In this document: positions 45,916-55,941 of the stretch, piece by piece
How the letters are laid out: each line of letters starts with the position of its first letter
Numbering within the stretch: position 1 is the stretch's first letter
Source: Roseovarius sp. M141
GTDB taxonomy: Bacteria; Pseudomonadota; Alphaproteobacteria; Rhodobacterales; Rhodobacteraceae
Direction of reading: 5' to 3'
Length of the DNA stretch: 64,000 nt
Assembly: GCF_024355225.1 (NCBI RefSeq)
Contig: NZ_VCNH01000002.1
Location: forward strand, 1-64,000
The notes under the pieces: generated by a model
Told to the model about the DNA's origin: nothing
Databases searched by the model: none
Seen by the model: only the letters and a program-made list of their open reading frames with translations
Position numbers and translations under genes: made by a program

Positions 45916-48330
45916 ATGCCTCGCCTGTTTCCCAAACTGATCCTGCTGTGTTTCCTTGCTCTTGCGGCCTGCGAAAGCGCCGAAGAACGCGCGGCGCGCC
46001 ATTACCAGTCCGGTCTGGCCTTGCTTGAGACGGGCCAAGTCGATCAGGCGTTGATCGAGTTCCGCAATGTCTTTGCCGCTGATCCCAACCATATAGAGGC
46101 GCGGCTGGCCTATGCCGATACGCAGCGCGCGCGCGGCGCGTTGGCCGATGCCTATGGCCACTACCGGCATTTGGCAGAGCAGCAGCCGGAAAATGCGCCC
46201 GCGCTGATCGCCCTGTCCGAGATCGCGATCCTCAGCGCAGATTGGGAAGACGCCGAAACCTACGGGCGGGCCGCAGCGGCGCTGCAACCGGCCGATCCGG
46301 CGGTGATAGCCGTCACCGCGATGCTTGATTACCGCGCTGGCGCGATAGCCAAGGACGATGCCGCCCGGGCCGCGGCCGCCGAAATAGCCCAGAAGGTTTT
46401 GCAGGACGATCCCGCCAACGACATCGCCCGCGGGGTTGTCATCGACAACAACATCTTCAAGGGCGACATCGCGGTGGCGCTGACCAATGTCGAGGCTGGC
46501 CTTGCGATCGATCCGACGCGGCAGGGGCTTCATGTCATTCGCGTCCGTCTTTTGGGCGGCATGAAAGATACGGCAGGCACGCAGGCGGCGCTGGAGGAGA
46601 TGGCCGCACAGTTTCCCGATATCCCACGGGTGCGGCAGGAACTGATCGACTGGTATATCGCCCAAGGTGACCTGCCCGCCGCAGAGGATTATCTGCGCCG
46701 TCTGGCCGCCGCGCCGGATGCGGGGCAGGATCAGAAAATCCTGCTGGTTGATTTTCTGCGTCAGACCCAAGGCCCCAAAGCCGCCATTGCCGAGCTGGAG
46801 CATCTGATCGCCGATACACCTGGCGATGGCACCTACCGCATGCTGCGGGCATCCAGTCTGTTCACGCTCGATCAGGCAGACGCCGCTATTGCCGAGATGA
46901 AAGACATTATCGCCAACGGCACGGCGTCGGACGAGACGCGGGATTTCAAGATCGTCCTCGCCCAGATGCTGCAGGCTGAAGGCGCGCAGGCAGAGGCGAA
47001 CACGCTGGTCGCCGACGTTCTGGCCGAGGATGCCGGCCATGTCCAAGCCCTGAAGATGAGCGCAGAGCAATTGATTGCCGCCGATGATCCGGACGCCGCG
47101 ATCTCTACCTTGCGCCAAGCGCTGGCGCAGGCGCCGCGCGATATTGCCCTGGTCACGCTTCTGGGCGATGCACATAACCGCGCGGGCGATCTCGCCCTGG
47201 CGGGCGAACGCTATGCGCTGGCCGTCGATATTTCGGAACGGGCGGCGGCACCCTCCATACACTACGCCCGGTTCCTGCTGGAACGCCGCCGGATCGATGC
47301 TGCCCAAACTGTGATCGCGAATGCGCTGAACGTCGCTCCCCGCAATGTCGAGCTTCTGACGCTAATGGCTGAAATTCACTTGGACCGGAATGCTTGGAGC
47401 AGCGCCAAGCGGACCATTTGGCGTCTGCGCGCCCAGAACAGCCCGCTGGCGAACGGAATTGCCGACGGACTCGAAGTTGATCTGCTGAAACGACAGGGGC
47501 GCTACGAGGATGTCACGGCCTTTTTGCAAAAGATGACAGCGGGCGGGGCCACCAGCGCGACCGCCACAGCGCAGATGGTCGCGGCACAGATCCGCACCGG
47601 CCACCTGACCGACGCGCGCGCCTTCGTGAACGATCAGTTAAGCGAGCAGCCGGGCGATCCGACATTGCGCTTCTTGCAGGCCGGCATTCTGGTTCTGATG
47701 GAAGATCTGCCCGCCGCCGAAGCCGTCTATCGCGCCTTGCTGGATGATTTTCCGGGCAACGTGCAGGTGTTTAGCAATCTCTATGCGCTGCTGATGTCGA
47801 CGGGCCGCGAGGGCGACGCCGATGCCCTGCTGGACCAGATGCTAAGCGCCGCGCCCGATGCCTCGACCCCAAACATGATCAAGGCCGGGCGCCTTGAGGC
47901 ACAGGGTGATTTCGACGGGGCGATCGCCATCTACGAACGGCTTTATGCCAAAGACAGCAGCAACACGATTCTGGCCAACAACCTCGCCAGCCTGATCATC
48001 TCGGAGCGCGACGATGCCGACAGCATCGCGCGTGCCAGCGCCATTGCCGCCCGTCTGCGTGGCAGCGATGTGCCACAGTATCAGGACACTCTGGGCTGGA
48101 TTTCCTATCGCCGCGGTCAGTATCGCGAGGCGCTATCCTATCTGGAACCTGCGGCGCGGGGCCTGCCGGACGATTCCCTGACGCATTTCCATCTTGGAAT
48201 GACACTGGCGGCGCTGGAGCGTCCGGCCGAGGCGCGCAAGGCGCTGGCACGGGCGATTACGCTTGGTGATGGATCACGGGTGGCGCAGTTGGATGAAGCC
48301 CGGGATATGCTGGCGACTTTGCCGGAGTGA
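45916..48330 (+). CDS. prsT: TPR-repeat lipoprotein (PrsT-like, exosortase/EPS system)
   Basis: 804 residues. Lipoprotein signal peptide LFPKLILLCFLALAAC with Cys19 as the lipidated residue, then about twenty TPR-like helical repeats to the end (for example YQSGLALLETGQVDQALIEF, then RNVFAADPNHIEARLAYAD, and YQDTLGWISYRRGQYREALS). Length and layout match the TPR lipoproteins of PEP-CTERM/exosortase EPS loci. It probably scaffolds the export complex in the periplasm. It lies 94 bases after the sugar transferase in the same direction. A long antisense open frame is a shadow. Confidence 0.87.
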   Translation: MPRLFPKLILLCFLALAACESAEERAARHYQSGLALLETGQVDQALIEFRNVFAADPNHIEARLAYADTQRARGALADAYGHYRHLAEQQPENAPALIALSEIAILSADWEDAETYGRAAAALQPADPAVIAVTAMLDYRAGAIAKDDAARAAAAEIAQKVLQDDPANDIARGVVIDNNIFKGDIAVALTNVEAGLAIDPTRQGLHVIRVRLLGGMKDTAGTQAALEEMAAQFPDIPRVRQELIDWYIAQGDLPAAEDYLRRLAAAPDAGQDQKILLVDFLRQTQGPKAAIAELEHLIADTPGDGTYRMLRASSLFTLDQADAAIAEMKDIIANGTASDETRDFKIVLAQMLQAEGAQAEANTLVADVLAEDAGHVQALKMSAEQLIAADDPDAAISTLRQALAQAPRDIALVTLLGDAHNRAGDLALAGERYALAVDISERAAAPSIHYARFLLERRRIDAAQTVIANALNVAPRNVELLTLMAEIHLDRNAWSSAKRTIWRLRAQNSPLANGIADGLEVDLLKRQGRYEDVTAFLQKMTAGGATSATATAQMVAAQIRTGHLTDARAFVNDQLSEQPGDPTLRFLQAGILVLMEDLPAAEAVYRALLDDFPGNVQVFSNLYALLMSTGREGDADALLDQMLSAAPDASTPNMIKAGRLEAQGDFDGAIAIYERLYAKDSSNTILANNLASLIISERDDADSIARASAIAARLRGSDVPQYQDTLGWISYRRGQYREALSYLEPAARGLPDDSLTHFHLGMTLAALERPAEARKALARAITLGDGSRVAQLDEARDMLATLPE

Positions 48331-48693
48331 TCACCCGCGCGAGCGGCCCGACATGGCGACCGCAACGCGCTTCATCTGCGCGGCCGTTCCGTTCAATGAA
48401 AACCCGCCTGTCGGCAGCTTTGTCACGAGGCTGAGAGACAGCACAAGAGCCATGCCAAAAGCACCGAAAACACTGTGGCACAGCAGGCCTACCCAGAAGG
48501 AATAACCAGATATCAACATGATGATGTTAGCGGTGGTTCCAAAGATAACCCCGCCAAAGATGGATCGCAGCAACAAGGTGCCGCCCGTCGAGTGGCACCC
48601 ATCCGCGTAGTCCGCCATGTCGCATTCTTGCCGCATAGCAATAGGCATCCCGTGTTGGTTCAGTTTTTCAATCAACGCCATCAGAGGAAACAC
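48331..48693 (-). CDS. Small hypothetical membrane protein
   Basis: Up to 120 residues; the start is uncertain (ATG codons at 48693, 48681 and further in). Two hydrophobic spans (LLLRSIFGGVIFGTTANIIM with LISGYSFW, and LLCHSVFGAFGMALVLSLSL) and a basic C-terminus. Its stop is adjacent to the stop of the TPR gene, so the genes converge. No family recognised. It could be a non-coding open frame, but the two clean spans argue for a gene. Confidence 0.45.
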   Translation of the reverse strand: MFPLMALIEKLNQHGMPIAMRQECDMADYADGCHSTGGTLLLRSIFGGVIFGTTANIIMLISGYSFWVGLLCHSVFGAFGMALVLSLSLVTKLPTGGFSLNGTAAQMKRVAVAMSGRSRG

Positions 48694-49382
48694 GGGCGCC
48701 GCCGGTCATCAAAGCAAAAATGTATAGAACCGCCTGACTAGGCGAGACTATGCCGTAACGATTCTAAACAAATGATTAATTCCGCCGATGCCGTTCTGTT
48801 TTCGCCGTTTTTGACGATCTTGCCGAAAAACGATCTCTATCCGGTCATTTTGTCACATCCGCTGATTCGACCGCCTCGGGCGTCCTATGGCGGTTATGGC
48901 TGGAATGGAACCTGCCGATATCAGCTGTCTCGGCGCGCGCCTTTCGCACCGCCTTGCGGGGCGGGTATCATGACAGGCGGTTCCAGCACCCTGAGCGGCA
49001 GCCCGGTCATGTTGGCGGGGCCTGATGCAACGCGACAACAGGGGTTTCCTGCCCGGACACTGCCGCACGAGGTCCGTAGGAGGTGTTGCCAGCATCCGTC
49101 TTTGGCTCGGAGGTTTTGGTCATTCTTGTTGCATCAAAATTGCCAAAGGCTTTGTTATGCAGTCTTGTCTGCCCATCACTGCATATCGAAAACGGAACAC
49201 ACGACGGCACTCTGCACAAGCGCAGCCTTGTCCGCCCTGATAGGGATGATGGCAACCACGGCGGGGCGGTTCGCAATATACCTGTGGCTGAATGATCGGG
49301 CATGCGGCGCAACAATGGGATGTTTTGTACGCTCATGACCTTTTTGCTGGCCCACCCCCTGCTTGGAATGTTTTAAGCCGTC
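48694..49382. other. Long upstream region of the Wzy-like gene
   Basis: Nearly 700 bases. An open frame at 48772-49338 has unlikely composition (many Cys, His and Arg, no family resemblance) and is not called. The region presumably holds the promoter and 5' leader of the polymerase gene, or decayed DNA. Confidence 0.35.
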
Positions 49383-50957
49383 ATGCCCAACGCGATTGCC
49401 TTCCTTGTCTTTTATACTTGGCCACTCGTGGTCTATATCATCTTTCGCAAGCAGCCGTTGGTTCCGGCGATCGTGTGGTCAATGCTGCTGGGCTATATCA
49501 TGATCCCCGCGCGCATGGGGTTCGACCTGCCAGCCGTTCCAACGATCACGAAATACGAATTGACGTCGCTGTCGGTCGGGCTGATGGCTTGGTTGAAGAT
49601 CCGCGCCGAGCGTCAGGCCTTGGGATTTCCAACCGCTGCAGGCACACGGCAACGCACCGCTACGTGGGGGCGCAAATCGCGGGCCAGGGTCATTCTTGGA
49701 ATACTGCTGGTGTTGCTGATCATCGCCCCGATGCTGACGGTTTTTAACAATGCCGACCCGATTATCGCGGGGCCCACGTTCATTCCGGGATTGCGCCCCT
49801 ATGACGCGCTGTCGACGATCGGAGCGGCCTTGATCAACATTCTGCCGTTCCTGCTCGGCCTGTGGCTTTTGAAAACCCCAGAAAGCCATGTCACGATCCT
49901 GAAGGTCATGTGTATTGCACTGATGGCCTATTCGCTGCTGGCGCTGTGGGAGGTGCGGATGAGTCCACAACTCAACCGTATGCTCTATGGGTTCACCACA
50001 AGTTCCTTTCTTCAACATATGCGCGCGGGGGGATTCCGCCCGCTGGTTTTTATGGATCACGGGCTGTCTCTGGGGATCTTGCTGTCGATGACCATTCTGG
50101 CGACAGGGGCCCTTTGGCGGCATCTCAAGGCGGGAGTCGGGAAGTCCGGCCCTTGGTTGTTCTGCCTGTGCTGGCTGATAATGACGCTTGTTCTGGCCAA
50201 GAGCGTTGGTGCCCTGGTGATCGCACTCGCGCTGTTGCCATTCATACTTCTGACAGGTGTGCGGGCGCAGCTGCTGCTATGTGCGATCCTGGCAGTGGTG
50301 GTGCTGCTCTATCCCATGCTGCGCGGAGCAGGGTACATCCCCACCGAGGAGATCCACGCCTTTTCACTGGAACGCAGCGCAGAGCGAGCGCAATCCCTGC
50401 AGTTCCGCTTCGATCACGAGGACAGCCTTCTGGCAAAAGCCAACGAAAAGCCCCTGCTAGGATGGGGAAGTTGGGGCCGCAACGGAATATTTGACAAAAT
50501 AACCGGCGAAGCCCTCAGCGTGACCGATGGCGTATGGATCATCATCATCGGAACCTCCGGCTGGCTGGGGTATATAGCAAACTTCGGTCTTCTGACTGTG
50601 CCAATTCTGCTTCTGGCCCTAAGGCGTCGCACGCTTGATATATCGCTAGCGACGGCGGGGCTTGCGGTGGTCCTGACTGCAAACTTGGTCGACCTGCTGC
50701 CAAACTCCGCACTTCGGCCGCTTACCTGGCTTATCGCGGGCGCCTTGGCCGGGCGCTATATCCATGCCAGCGAGGCGTTGCGCCAGCCACATGTTGGCAA
50801 GGCGGTTGAGGTCTCGGACCCCAAAGACGTGTCCGAGCCACCCAGCCCGCAAGCGTCAATCAGGCGTCCGCGCACTTTGAACAAGCAACCGGCCCAAGCC
50901 TCAAAAACCGATCCGAACGAGGACCCCCCGCCCAGAAAGAGGCGGCGCTGCGTCTGA
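49383..50957 (+). CDS. O-antigen ligase/polymerase-like membrane protein (Wzy)
   Basis: 524 residues with about eleven membrane spans and a long hydrophilic C-terminal tail (SDPKDVSEPPSPQASIRRPR). The Wzy_C/O-antigen-ligase pattern is visible in the large periplasmic loop region: FRPLVFMDHGLSLGILLSM, LAKSVGALVIALALLPFILL, FSLERSAERAQSLQFRFDHE, KPLLGWGSWGRNGIFDKITG and DGVWIIIIGTSGWLGYIANF. It would polymerise EPS repeats at the periplasmic face or ligate the polymer. Last gene of the core locus; IS debris begins 35 bases downstream. Confidence 0.85.
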   Translation: MPNAIAFLVFYTWPLVVYIIFRKQPLVPAIVWSMLLGYIMIPARMGFDLPAVPTITKYELTSLSVGLMAWLKIRAERQALGFPTAAGTRQRTATWGRKSRARVILGILLVLLIIAPMLTVFNNADPIIAGPTFIPGLRPYDALSTIGAALINILPFLLGLWLLKTPESHVTILKVMCIALMAYSLLALWEVRMSPQLNRMLYGFTTSSFLQHMRAGGFRPLVFMDHGLSLGILLSMTILATGALWRHLKAGVGKSGPWLFCLCWLIMTLVLAKSVGALVIALALLPFILLTGVRAQLLLCAILAVVVLLYPMLRGAGYIPTEEIHAFSLERSAERAQSLQFRFDHEDSLLAKANEKPLLGWGSWGRNGIFDKITGEALSVTDGVWIIIIGTSGWLGYIANFGLLTVPILLLALRRRTLDISLATAGLAVVLTANLVDLLPNSALRPLTWLIAGALAGRYIHASEALRQPHVGKAVEVSDPKDVSEPPSPQASIRRPRTLNKQPAQASKTDPNEDPPPRKRRRCV

Positions 50958-50992
50958 AGCGTTTTATCGCATTCGCAACTGCTTGACACCGC

Positions 50993-51160
50993 CCGAAACG
51001 CACCAAGGGCTGCCTCAGCCGCAAGGCCGGGCTGGCCATGGCGCTCAAGCTGATGATGTCGGTGCAGGGTAAATGGCGCAAACTCGACGGCCAGAAACGC
51101 CTGCCCGACATCATCGAAGGGTTCGAGTTCCGCGATGGTCTCCGCCAGGCTTTGTTGTAA
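50993..51160 (+). pseudogene. IS256-family transposase C-terminal fragment
   Basis: The plus strand reads RTKGCLSRKAGLAMALKLMM then SVQGKWRKLDGQKRLPDIIE and GFEFRDG, the last 55 residues of an IS256-type transposase unlike the copy at 4810. Everything upstream is lost. Confidence 0.75.
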
Positions 51161-51260
51161 CAAAGCCTCGCCTACGCGTTCATTCAATCCCGCCGCCTCA
51201 AGGTCGCAGAACGGCAAAAAAGAGTCCCCGGTCCACCTTCCGTGACGTTGCACCCAACTT

Positions 51261-51767
51261 TCATCCAGCGTGAGCGAGACACAGAGCCTGAGTTTTGCCG
51301 ATTTCGGCGGGTTGAGCAACGGGGGCAGGCGCGGAGCTTTGCGAATTGCGTAGCGGCAGGCCCCGTTGCGGGGTGAAGGTCTGGGCGAACTCAGCAAGCG
51401 TCTGCCAGCCAAGGCGCGAGTGAGGGCGTTCGGTGTTGTTGTCCGTGCGCCATGCCGTCAGCGTGGCGATGTCCAGCGCGGCAAACAGCGACGTCGTGCC
51501 GTGGCGGATGTAGGTATGGGTTCTGCGGTCGGCGACACCCGGTACCATCCACTGTCCGGCAGGTGATTGAGAGGCAATCTGCCGGGAGGACAGCAGCACG
51601 GCCTGTTCGCGATCCAATGCCTGGACTTGGGATTTTGGGATTTTCCGTCTAGGCACAAAACGATAGCCCTGTTCGGCGGTGACATGTAGAGGCCGACGCA
51701 CCTGCCCCTCCAGAAAGGTTCGTTCCTCATTGCTCAGGACCACCTCATCCGCCACACGTCCCGCCAT
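51261..51767 (-). pseudogene. Chimeric remnant of IS630 and IS3 transposases
   Basis: A single open frame stitched from pieces: ADEVVVLS-like start VLSNEERTFLEGQVRR (IS630 N-terminus), then THTYIRHGTTSLFAALDIAT (IS630 catalytic core), then AWRTDNNTERPHSRLGWQTL and FAQTFTPQRGLPLRNSQSSA (IS3 OrfB tail). Internal deletions have kept the frame open by chance. Not a functional protein. Confidence 0.7.
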
Positions 51768-52062
51768 AGCAGCATCTCCTGATATACATCAGGACAACGA
51801 AACGAATTACAGATCCGGGTGACTAGGCGCTGATGACATCTGGCCAGATCCAGTACATCCAGATGCGAAAGGTCGATGGTTGGGGAAGCCTTGGCTCACC
51901 CCACCGCCATGATCGGCCTTGACGTAGCGGCCTGATCTGGCCCAAATCCCCATGCTTGAAGCACGCCGCCGCAGAATTTCATCCAAATTGGAGATAGAAC
52001 CGTTCGAAGTTGCTGCATCTCAGTCTACCTGTGATAAGGCTTGCAATATGAGGGAGCGTTTT
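51768..52062. other. Upstream region of the membrane protein gene
   Basis: The first half is G+C-rich IS-flank sequence without a recognisable gene. The last 100 bases are A+T-rich and likely carry the promoter of the gene at 52063. Confidence 0.3.
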
Positions 52063-53604
52063 ATGCGTTTAGATCTATTCTCGACAGTAGTCTTTAGCGC
52101 GATAACAGCTCTGTTTATGATGGTCGTTCTGCTGAATGCGGCCTTCGGCGTATTTTACGATACCGACCACTTTGCAGATACGCAGTTTCTTTTAGGAGCA
52201 GCTTGGCGTGTACATCAAGGACTGATACCTGCTGTCGATTTTGGCCACTTCTATGGTGGGATCATGGCACAAGGCATCAGTGGGACTATGTCGCTGTTTG
52301 GTCATAGTGTTTTTGTTTTTGACTACTTTACGATTCTAGCGACCTTATTTCTAAGCGCCTGTGCTTTTTTAATTTTGCGGCCACAAATTTCGTGGGCTGG
52401 ATTTGCTGTGATTGTCGTCATGTTGTCAACGCTTTTGTTGACCCGTTTTCCGCTGGAAAATGAAACCTCTATCACGCAAGTTGTTTCTACACATTCGTTC
52501 CTCTACAATAGATTTGCGTTGGCTATTTTTTTAATATTGGGACTATTTGTGGCCTTGCCCGCCCCAATCTTGATCCGTGATATGTGGGGCGCCATACTTG
52601 CAGGGGCGCTCGCTGGGCTGGTTTGTTTGACCAAACCAACCTTTGTCATTTTGCCCGTGGGGCTTTTGCTAGCCGTGTTGGTACAGGGCCGTTGGCTGGC
52701 GATGGTGGGTGTTTTGAGCGGCGCAGCGCTGGTATTCGCATGTTTTGATCCCACGTTAGGGCGTATGCTTGGATCATTTGACTACGCGCTTGCGCATGTT
52801 GGAAGCGATAATGATTTGGGAGGGCTTATTCGCAAAACTGTGCAGGTTCCGCTTGCGCAACCTATTGCCGTAAGCTTGGCTTTCGGTGGTTTAATTTACC
52901 TTTTGTATGTGCGCGGTTTCGGACGTTTCGTTATTGCAATTTTGGGTTTTTCTGCGGCTGGCGCAGGGCTGACGGCGACAATGGGTGGCAACGGTAACCT
53001 TGGGCAGTTGGCAATCCCCATTGCGGTCATGATATCCTTGGGGGTAAGTGAAATTACGCGACATGCCGTACTACCGAGAAGTGAGACGTTTCAGTTTGTG
53101 ACAGTTTGCCTTGTGCTAGCTTTTGTAGTGCCGCATCTTTTGAATTTAATTGGTACAACAGCCGAAGGCATAAGCAGGCGCGGGGCAATGCAGATCACAC
53201 AAGGACCTTTTATGGGTTACCTCAGTTACCCCGACAGAGCGCCCGAGGACGTTACGCAATATGATACTCTCGTTGACGGGATCGCTGCATTGCAACAGTT
53301 GGGAGACCCAACAAAATGGGGCATCGTTGCAAACAATGGGGTCACCTTTGAGTATGCGTTGATGGCACGCCCTGTTCCTGGCTACCCACTTTGGGAACGG
53401 GCGTCTGCTCCAGAATTCGATGCCGATAGACCTTTTGCGCCGGCAGCAGATATCGTGATGTTGCGCCATTCAGATCAACCAATTCCGTTGGAGGGCATGT
53501 TGCGTGAGAAGATCGCTGAAGATTTTGTCATTTGTGCTACGTCACTCCATTGGGAGATTTACAGACGACTGACCCGAGAGATCACGGCTTGTGATGCGCC
53601 TTAA
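52063..53604 (+). CDS. Polytopic membrane protein, possible GT-C glycosyltransferase
   Basis: 513 residues. The ATG at 52063 is preferred to 52048 because GGGAG lies eight bases upstream. About ten hydrophobic spans precede a soluble C-terminal domain from about residue 375 (GPFMGYLSYPDRAPEDVTQY). The first periplasmic loop has an acidic pattern (FYDTDHFADTQFLLGAAWRV) followed by FGHFYGGIMAQGI, reminiscent of the Asp-rich first loop of GT-C enzymes that use polyprenyl-phosphate sugars. No close family recognised. Base composition is richer in A and T than in the EPS core, suggesting acquisition. Likely works with the amino-sugar operon or the next gene on a surface glycan. Confidence 0.55.
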   Translation: MRLDLFSTVVFSAITALFMMVVLLNAAFGVFYDTDHFADTQFLLGAAWRVHQGLIPAVDFGHFYGGIMAQGISGTMSLFGHSVFVFDYFTILATLFLSACAFLILRPQISWAGFAVIVVMLSTLLLTRFPLENETSITQVVSTHSFLYNRFALAIFLILGLFVALPAPILIRDMWGAILAGALAGLVCLTKPTFVILPVGLLLAVLVQGRWLAMVGVLSGAALVFACFDPTLGRMLGSFDYALAHVGSDNDLGGLIRKTVQVPLAQPIAVSLAFGGLIYLLYVRGFGRFVIAILGFSAAGAGLTATMGGNGNLGQLAIPIAVMISLGVSEITRHAVLPRSETFQFVTVCLVLAFVVPHLLNLIGTTAEGISRRGAMQITQGPFMGYLSYPDRAPEDVTQYDTLVDGIAALQQLGDPTKWGIVANNGVTFEYALMARPVPGYPLWERASAPEFDADRPFAPAADIVMLRHSDQPIPLEGMLREKIAEDFVICATSLHWEIYRRLTREITACDAP

Positions 53605-53704
53605 AGCATTGAAAAGGTAGCGCAAACCCGCAAACTCTCGTTATGAATGAGGTAGCCTTGGGGACAGGTCACGGGATATGACAGTTAGCTTAGTTAAATA
53701 AATA

Positions 53705-54883
53705 ATGGTGATCGAATTGGATGGCTACCCTAAAAGCGAAAACCAGACATGGTTAAGGCTGACCGTTCTAGTCGTTTTCGTCTTGATCTTCACATCGATG
53801 AAGACAATTAGGTTTCCCATACCATATCCTGCTGGCCTATTCGCCATCAATTATGATCAAGGGATTATTAAGCGAGCTCTCGTCGGATCAATACTGTTCC
53901 CTGGAGATACTCCTATATCTTACGCGACAATCGCCTTGGTTTCGGTGGTAATTTTTCTAGTCTTGCTTTTCCTGCTGGCTGCCACCTCTGCTCAGATCCT
54001 CCGAAGCCATCCCGAGTTGTTTCTCATTGTCTTGCTTTATACGTCTAGCTTCGGTGTTGTGTTTCTAGCCAGCACGACAGGCTATTTTGACCATATCTTA
54101 CTGATCTTCGCCTTTCTTTCGGTCCTCCCGACCGGGGCTATATTCAGAATCCTTTCCGTGCTTCTTTTGGGAGGCATAGCAATATTCGTTCACGAGGCGG
54201 CGATCGTGATGGTGATGCCGGTGATGTATTTTGCTATGTATCTTACGCTGAAGTCTTTCGGACTCAAGGTCTCGTTGCCCATAGTGGCGATCGTGGTGGC
54301 GATCCACGCTGGTCTCACCTATTGGGTAGGAAATTATGGAATCCTCAGTGTAGAGGAGGTCAAAATGCTTCGAGAAACCCTTCAAGCACGCGCCGATTTC
54401 GAACTGATTGATTTGCCGTTCCAAGTGCTCTCGACAATCCCAGCGATAGAATCGCAGCATACGTTGCGGACGATCAATACTATCGCACATGTCGACTCCA
54501 TAATAGTCGTCCTTCCAGTGCTTGCTCCGTTGTTGGCTGTGACGTTCCTTGCTTTGAAACAAGGAGCAGCTGGTAGTACTACCATTGTATTCGCGACAGC
54601 GGCGGCACTATCTCCGATTGCGATGAGGGCTTTTGGCCATGATGTTCATCGCTGGGATTCTTTCGCGCTATGTACGACTTACCTGACTCTGTCGATCGTT
54701 TTGCGCGAAGTTCTCGGGCCCAATCCGGTCCGGTTGGCATGGCAGCGTATTACCCCTTGTTTGATCGTTTTGCTAATAGTTGGGGCATCGACCTCAGCCT
54801 ACTTGTTCCTCGGTCAAGATATTCGGGGGTTCCCATTTCTTGACGCCCGAAGTGACATCGTCGGCTTGCTAATGGGTCGGTGA
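53705..54883 (+). CDS. Polytopic membrane protein, EPS-associated, unknown
   Basis: 392 residues from an ATG at 53705; about ten hydrophobic spans. It has a short N-terminal cytoplasmic part, a loop with NYDQGIIKRALVGSILFPGD, a charged motif GIAIFVHEAAIVMVMPVMYF, and a later IAMRAFGHDVHRWDSFALCT. The INYDQG...RALVG pattern and FVHE motif occur in uncharacterised membrane proteins of O-antigen loci. I cannot assign a reaction. It follows the previous membrane protein by 100 bases in the same direction and shares its A+T-richer codon use. Confidence 0.6.
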   Translation: MVIELDGYPKSENQTWLRLTVLVVFVLIFTSMKTIRFPIPYPAGLFAINYDQGIIKRALVGSILFPGDTPISYATIALVSVVIFLVLLFLLAATSAQILRSHPELFLIVLLYTSSFGVVFLASTTGYFDHILLIFAFLSVLPTGAIFRILSVLLLGGIAIFVHEAAIVMVMPVMYFAMYLTLKSFGLKVSLPIVAIVVAIHAGLTYWVGNYGILSVEEVKMLRETLQARADFELIDLPFQVLSTIPAIESQHTLRTINTIAHVDSIIVVLPVLAPLLAVTFLALKQGAAGSTTIVFATAAALSPIAMRAFGHDVHRWDSFALCTTYLTLSIVLREVLGPNPVRLAWQRITPCLIVLLIVGASTSAYLFLGQDIRGFPFLDARSDIVGLLMGR

Positions 54884-55185
54884 GGCCTTGTTGGTTAAAT
54901 CTGTCGCTTCGCCGTCCACCGTTTGATGCTGTCGTCCATCGTCTTGCTCATCGCTACGTTCTCCCTTGTAGCATGAGCAGGATTTCAGTGGGCACACCAC
55001 AACCCCGCAAGCACGCATCGCGTGCCAAGGGCAACGACACCTCACCTCCACAGTCACGACAAGCCGTAACGGTGACAACTTGGGGCCGGCCCCATTACGG
55101 CATCTTTTTCACCGCCGTTCTCAGCCGTGCGTCCTGGAGATCGTCGTCGCTGCGACAAAACCAACGCCTCTCCCGCGTCAGCGGG
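54884..55185. other. Convergent intergenic region
   Basis: About 300 bases between the stops of the membrane protein (plus) and the acetyltransferase (minus). Short open frames lack family resemblance. I see no clear terminator hairpin. Confidence 0.3.
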
Positions 55186-55941
55186 TTAGTTCAATCCTAA
55201 ATCGGAAAGACCGCAACCCGCTCTAGAATTGTTGAACCATTTGTGCAACGTGTAGTAGCTGCGTGCCATCCGCAGCCCCTGACGGCCCCAAGCTCTTTGG
55301 ACAGTGATATTGTTTACTTGGGTTGACGTAACGACTCGGGTGCGTCCCGCAACCTTCAAAAGCGCCATACTAGACGCAAGTATCCTGCCATAGATGCCTT
55401 CTCCTTGCGCGCTCGGATGCACCCCATTCAAAATAATCTCAGCTTCCGTATCGGAGTTCATCCGCATTGTCATAAAGCCAAGAATGCGATCAGCGCGTTC
55501 TGCAACACACGCAGGGGCCTTTGGGCCGCATCCTTTGATGCTATTCTCTGCCCATTCAACATAGGCCGCATCAGCACTTGCATCTGACAGGCGCGGATCA
55601 GCGTGGTAGTGGCCAAAATAGCCTGCGAAAGAGGCGCGCGCGACGGTCGCGACGGCCTCTGCGTCTGCGGGTGTGGCAAGGCGAATTAGGGCGTCTTGGG
55701 GGGTTGGGGCATCAGCCAACATGCGATCATAATAGACAAGCGTGTCCATCAAACGGTAGCCATCCGCCTCTAATTCTTGTACACGGGCCAGATCATCAGT
55801 TGAAACGCGGATCGTGAGCAGCTGGACCCGGTCAGTCTGAGCTGCCGCGTTGATTTTCTTAATATCTGCTTTTAACTCCGTAACCTTTGCTGCAGTGATT
55901 CCAAATCGGCGGGTTTCAAGCTCGTTGATCTCAATCGGCAT
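55186..55941 (-). CDS. GNAT-family N-acetyltransferase
   Basis: 251 residues. The ATG at 55941 (MPIEINELETRRFGITAAKV) is chosen because AAGGAG lies six bases upstream; it overlaps the end of the gtrA-like gene by 11 bases. The N-terminal half resembles the first domain of two-part GNAT enzymes such as WecD. The C-terminal half has the acetyl-CoA site: GFMTMRMNSDTEAEIILNGV, HPSAQGEGIYGRILASSMAL and VTSTQVNNITVQRAWGRQGL. Last gene of an operon headed by a WecE-type aminotransferase, so it probably acetylates the 4-amino sugar made there (inference). Confidence 0.8.
   Translation of the reverse strand: MPIEINELETRRFGITAAKVTELKADIKKINAAAQTDRVQLLTIRVSTDDLARVQELEADGYRLMDTLVYYDRMLADAPTPQDALIRLATPADAEAVATVARASFAGYFGHYHADPRLSDASADAAYVEWAENSIKGCGPKAPACVAERADRILGFMTMRMNSDTEAEIILNGVHPSAQGEGIYGRILASSMALLKVAGRTRVVTSTQVNNITVQRAWGRQGLRMARSYYTLHKWFNNSRAGCGLSDLGLN

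Noticed and set aside
45850..47307. 485-codon minus-strand open frame
   Set aside because: Antisense of the TPR lipoprotein gene; GC-rich genes often leave such open frames.
48772..49338. 188-codon open frame before the Wzy-like gene
   Set aside because: Cys/His/Arg-rich random-looking translation with no signal peptide, membrane pattern or family match.
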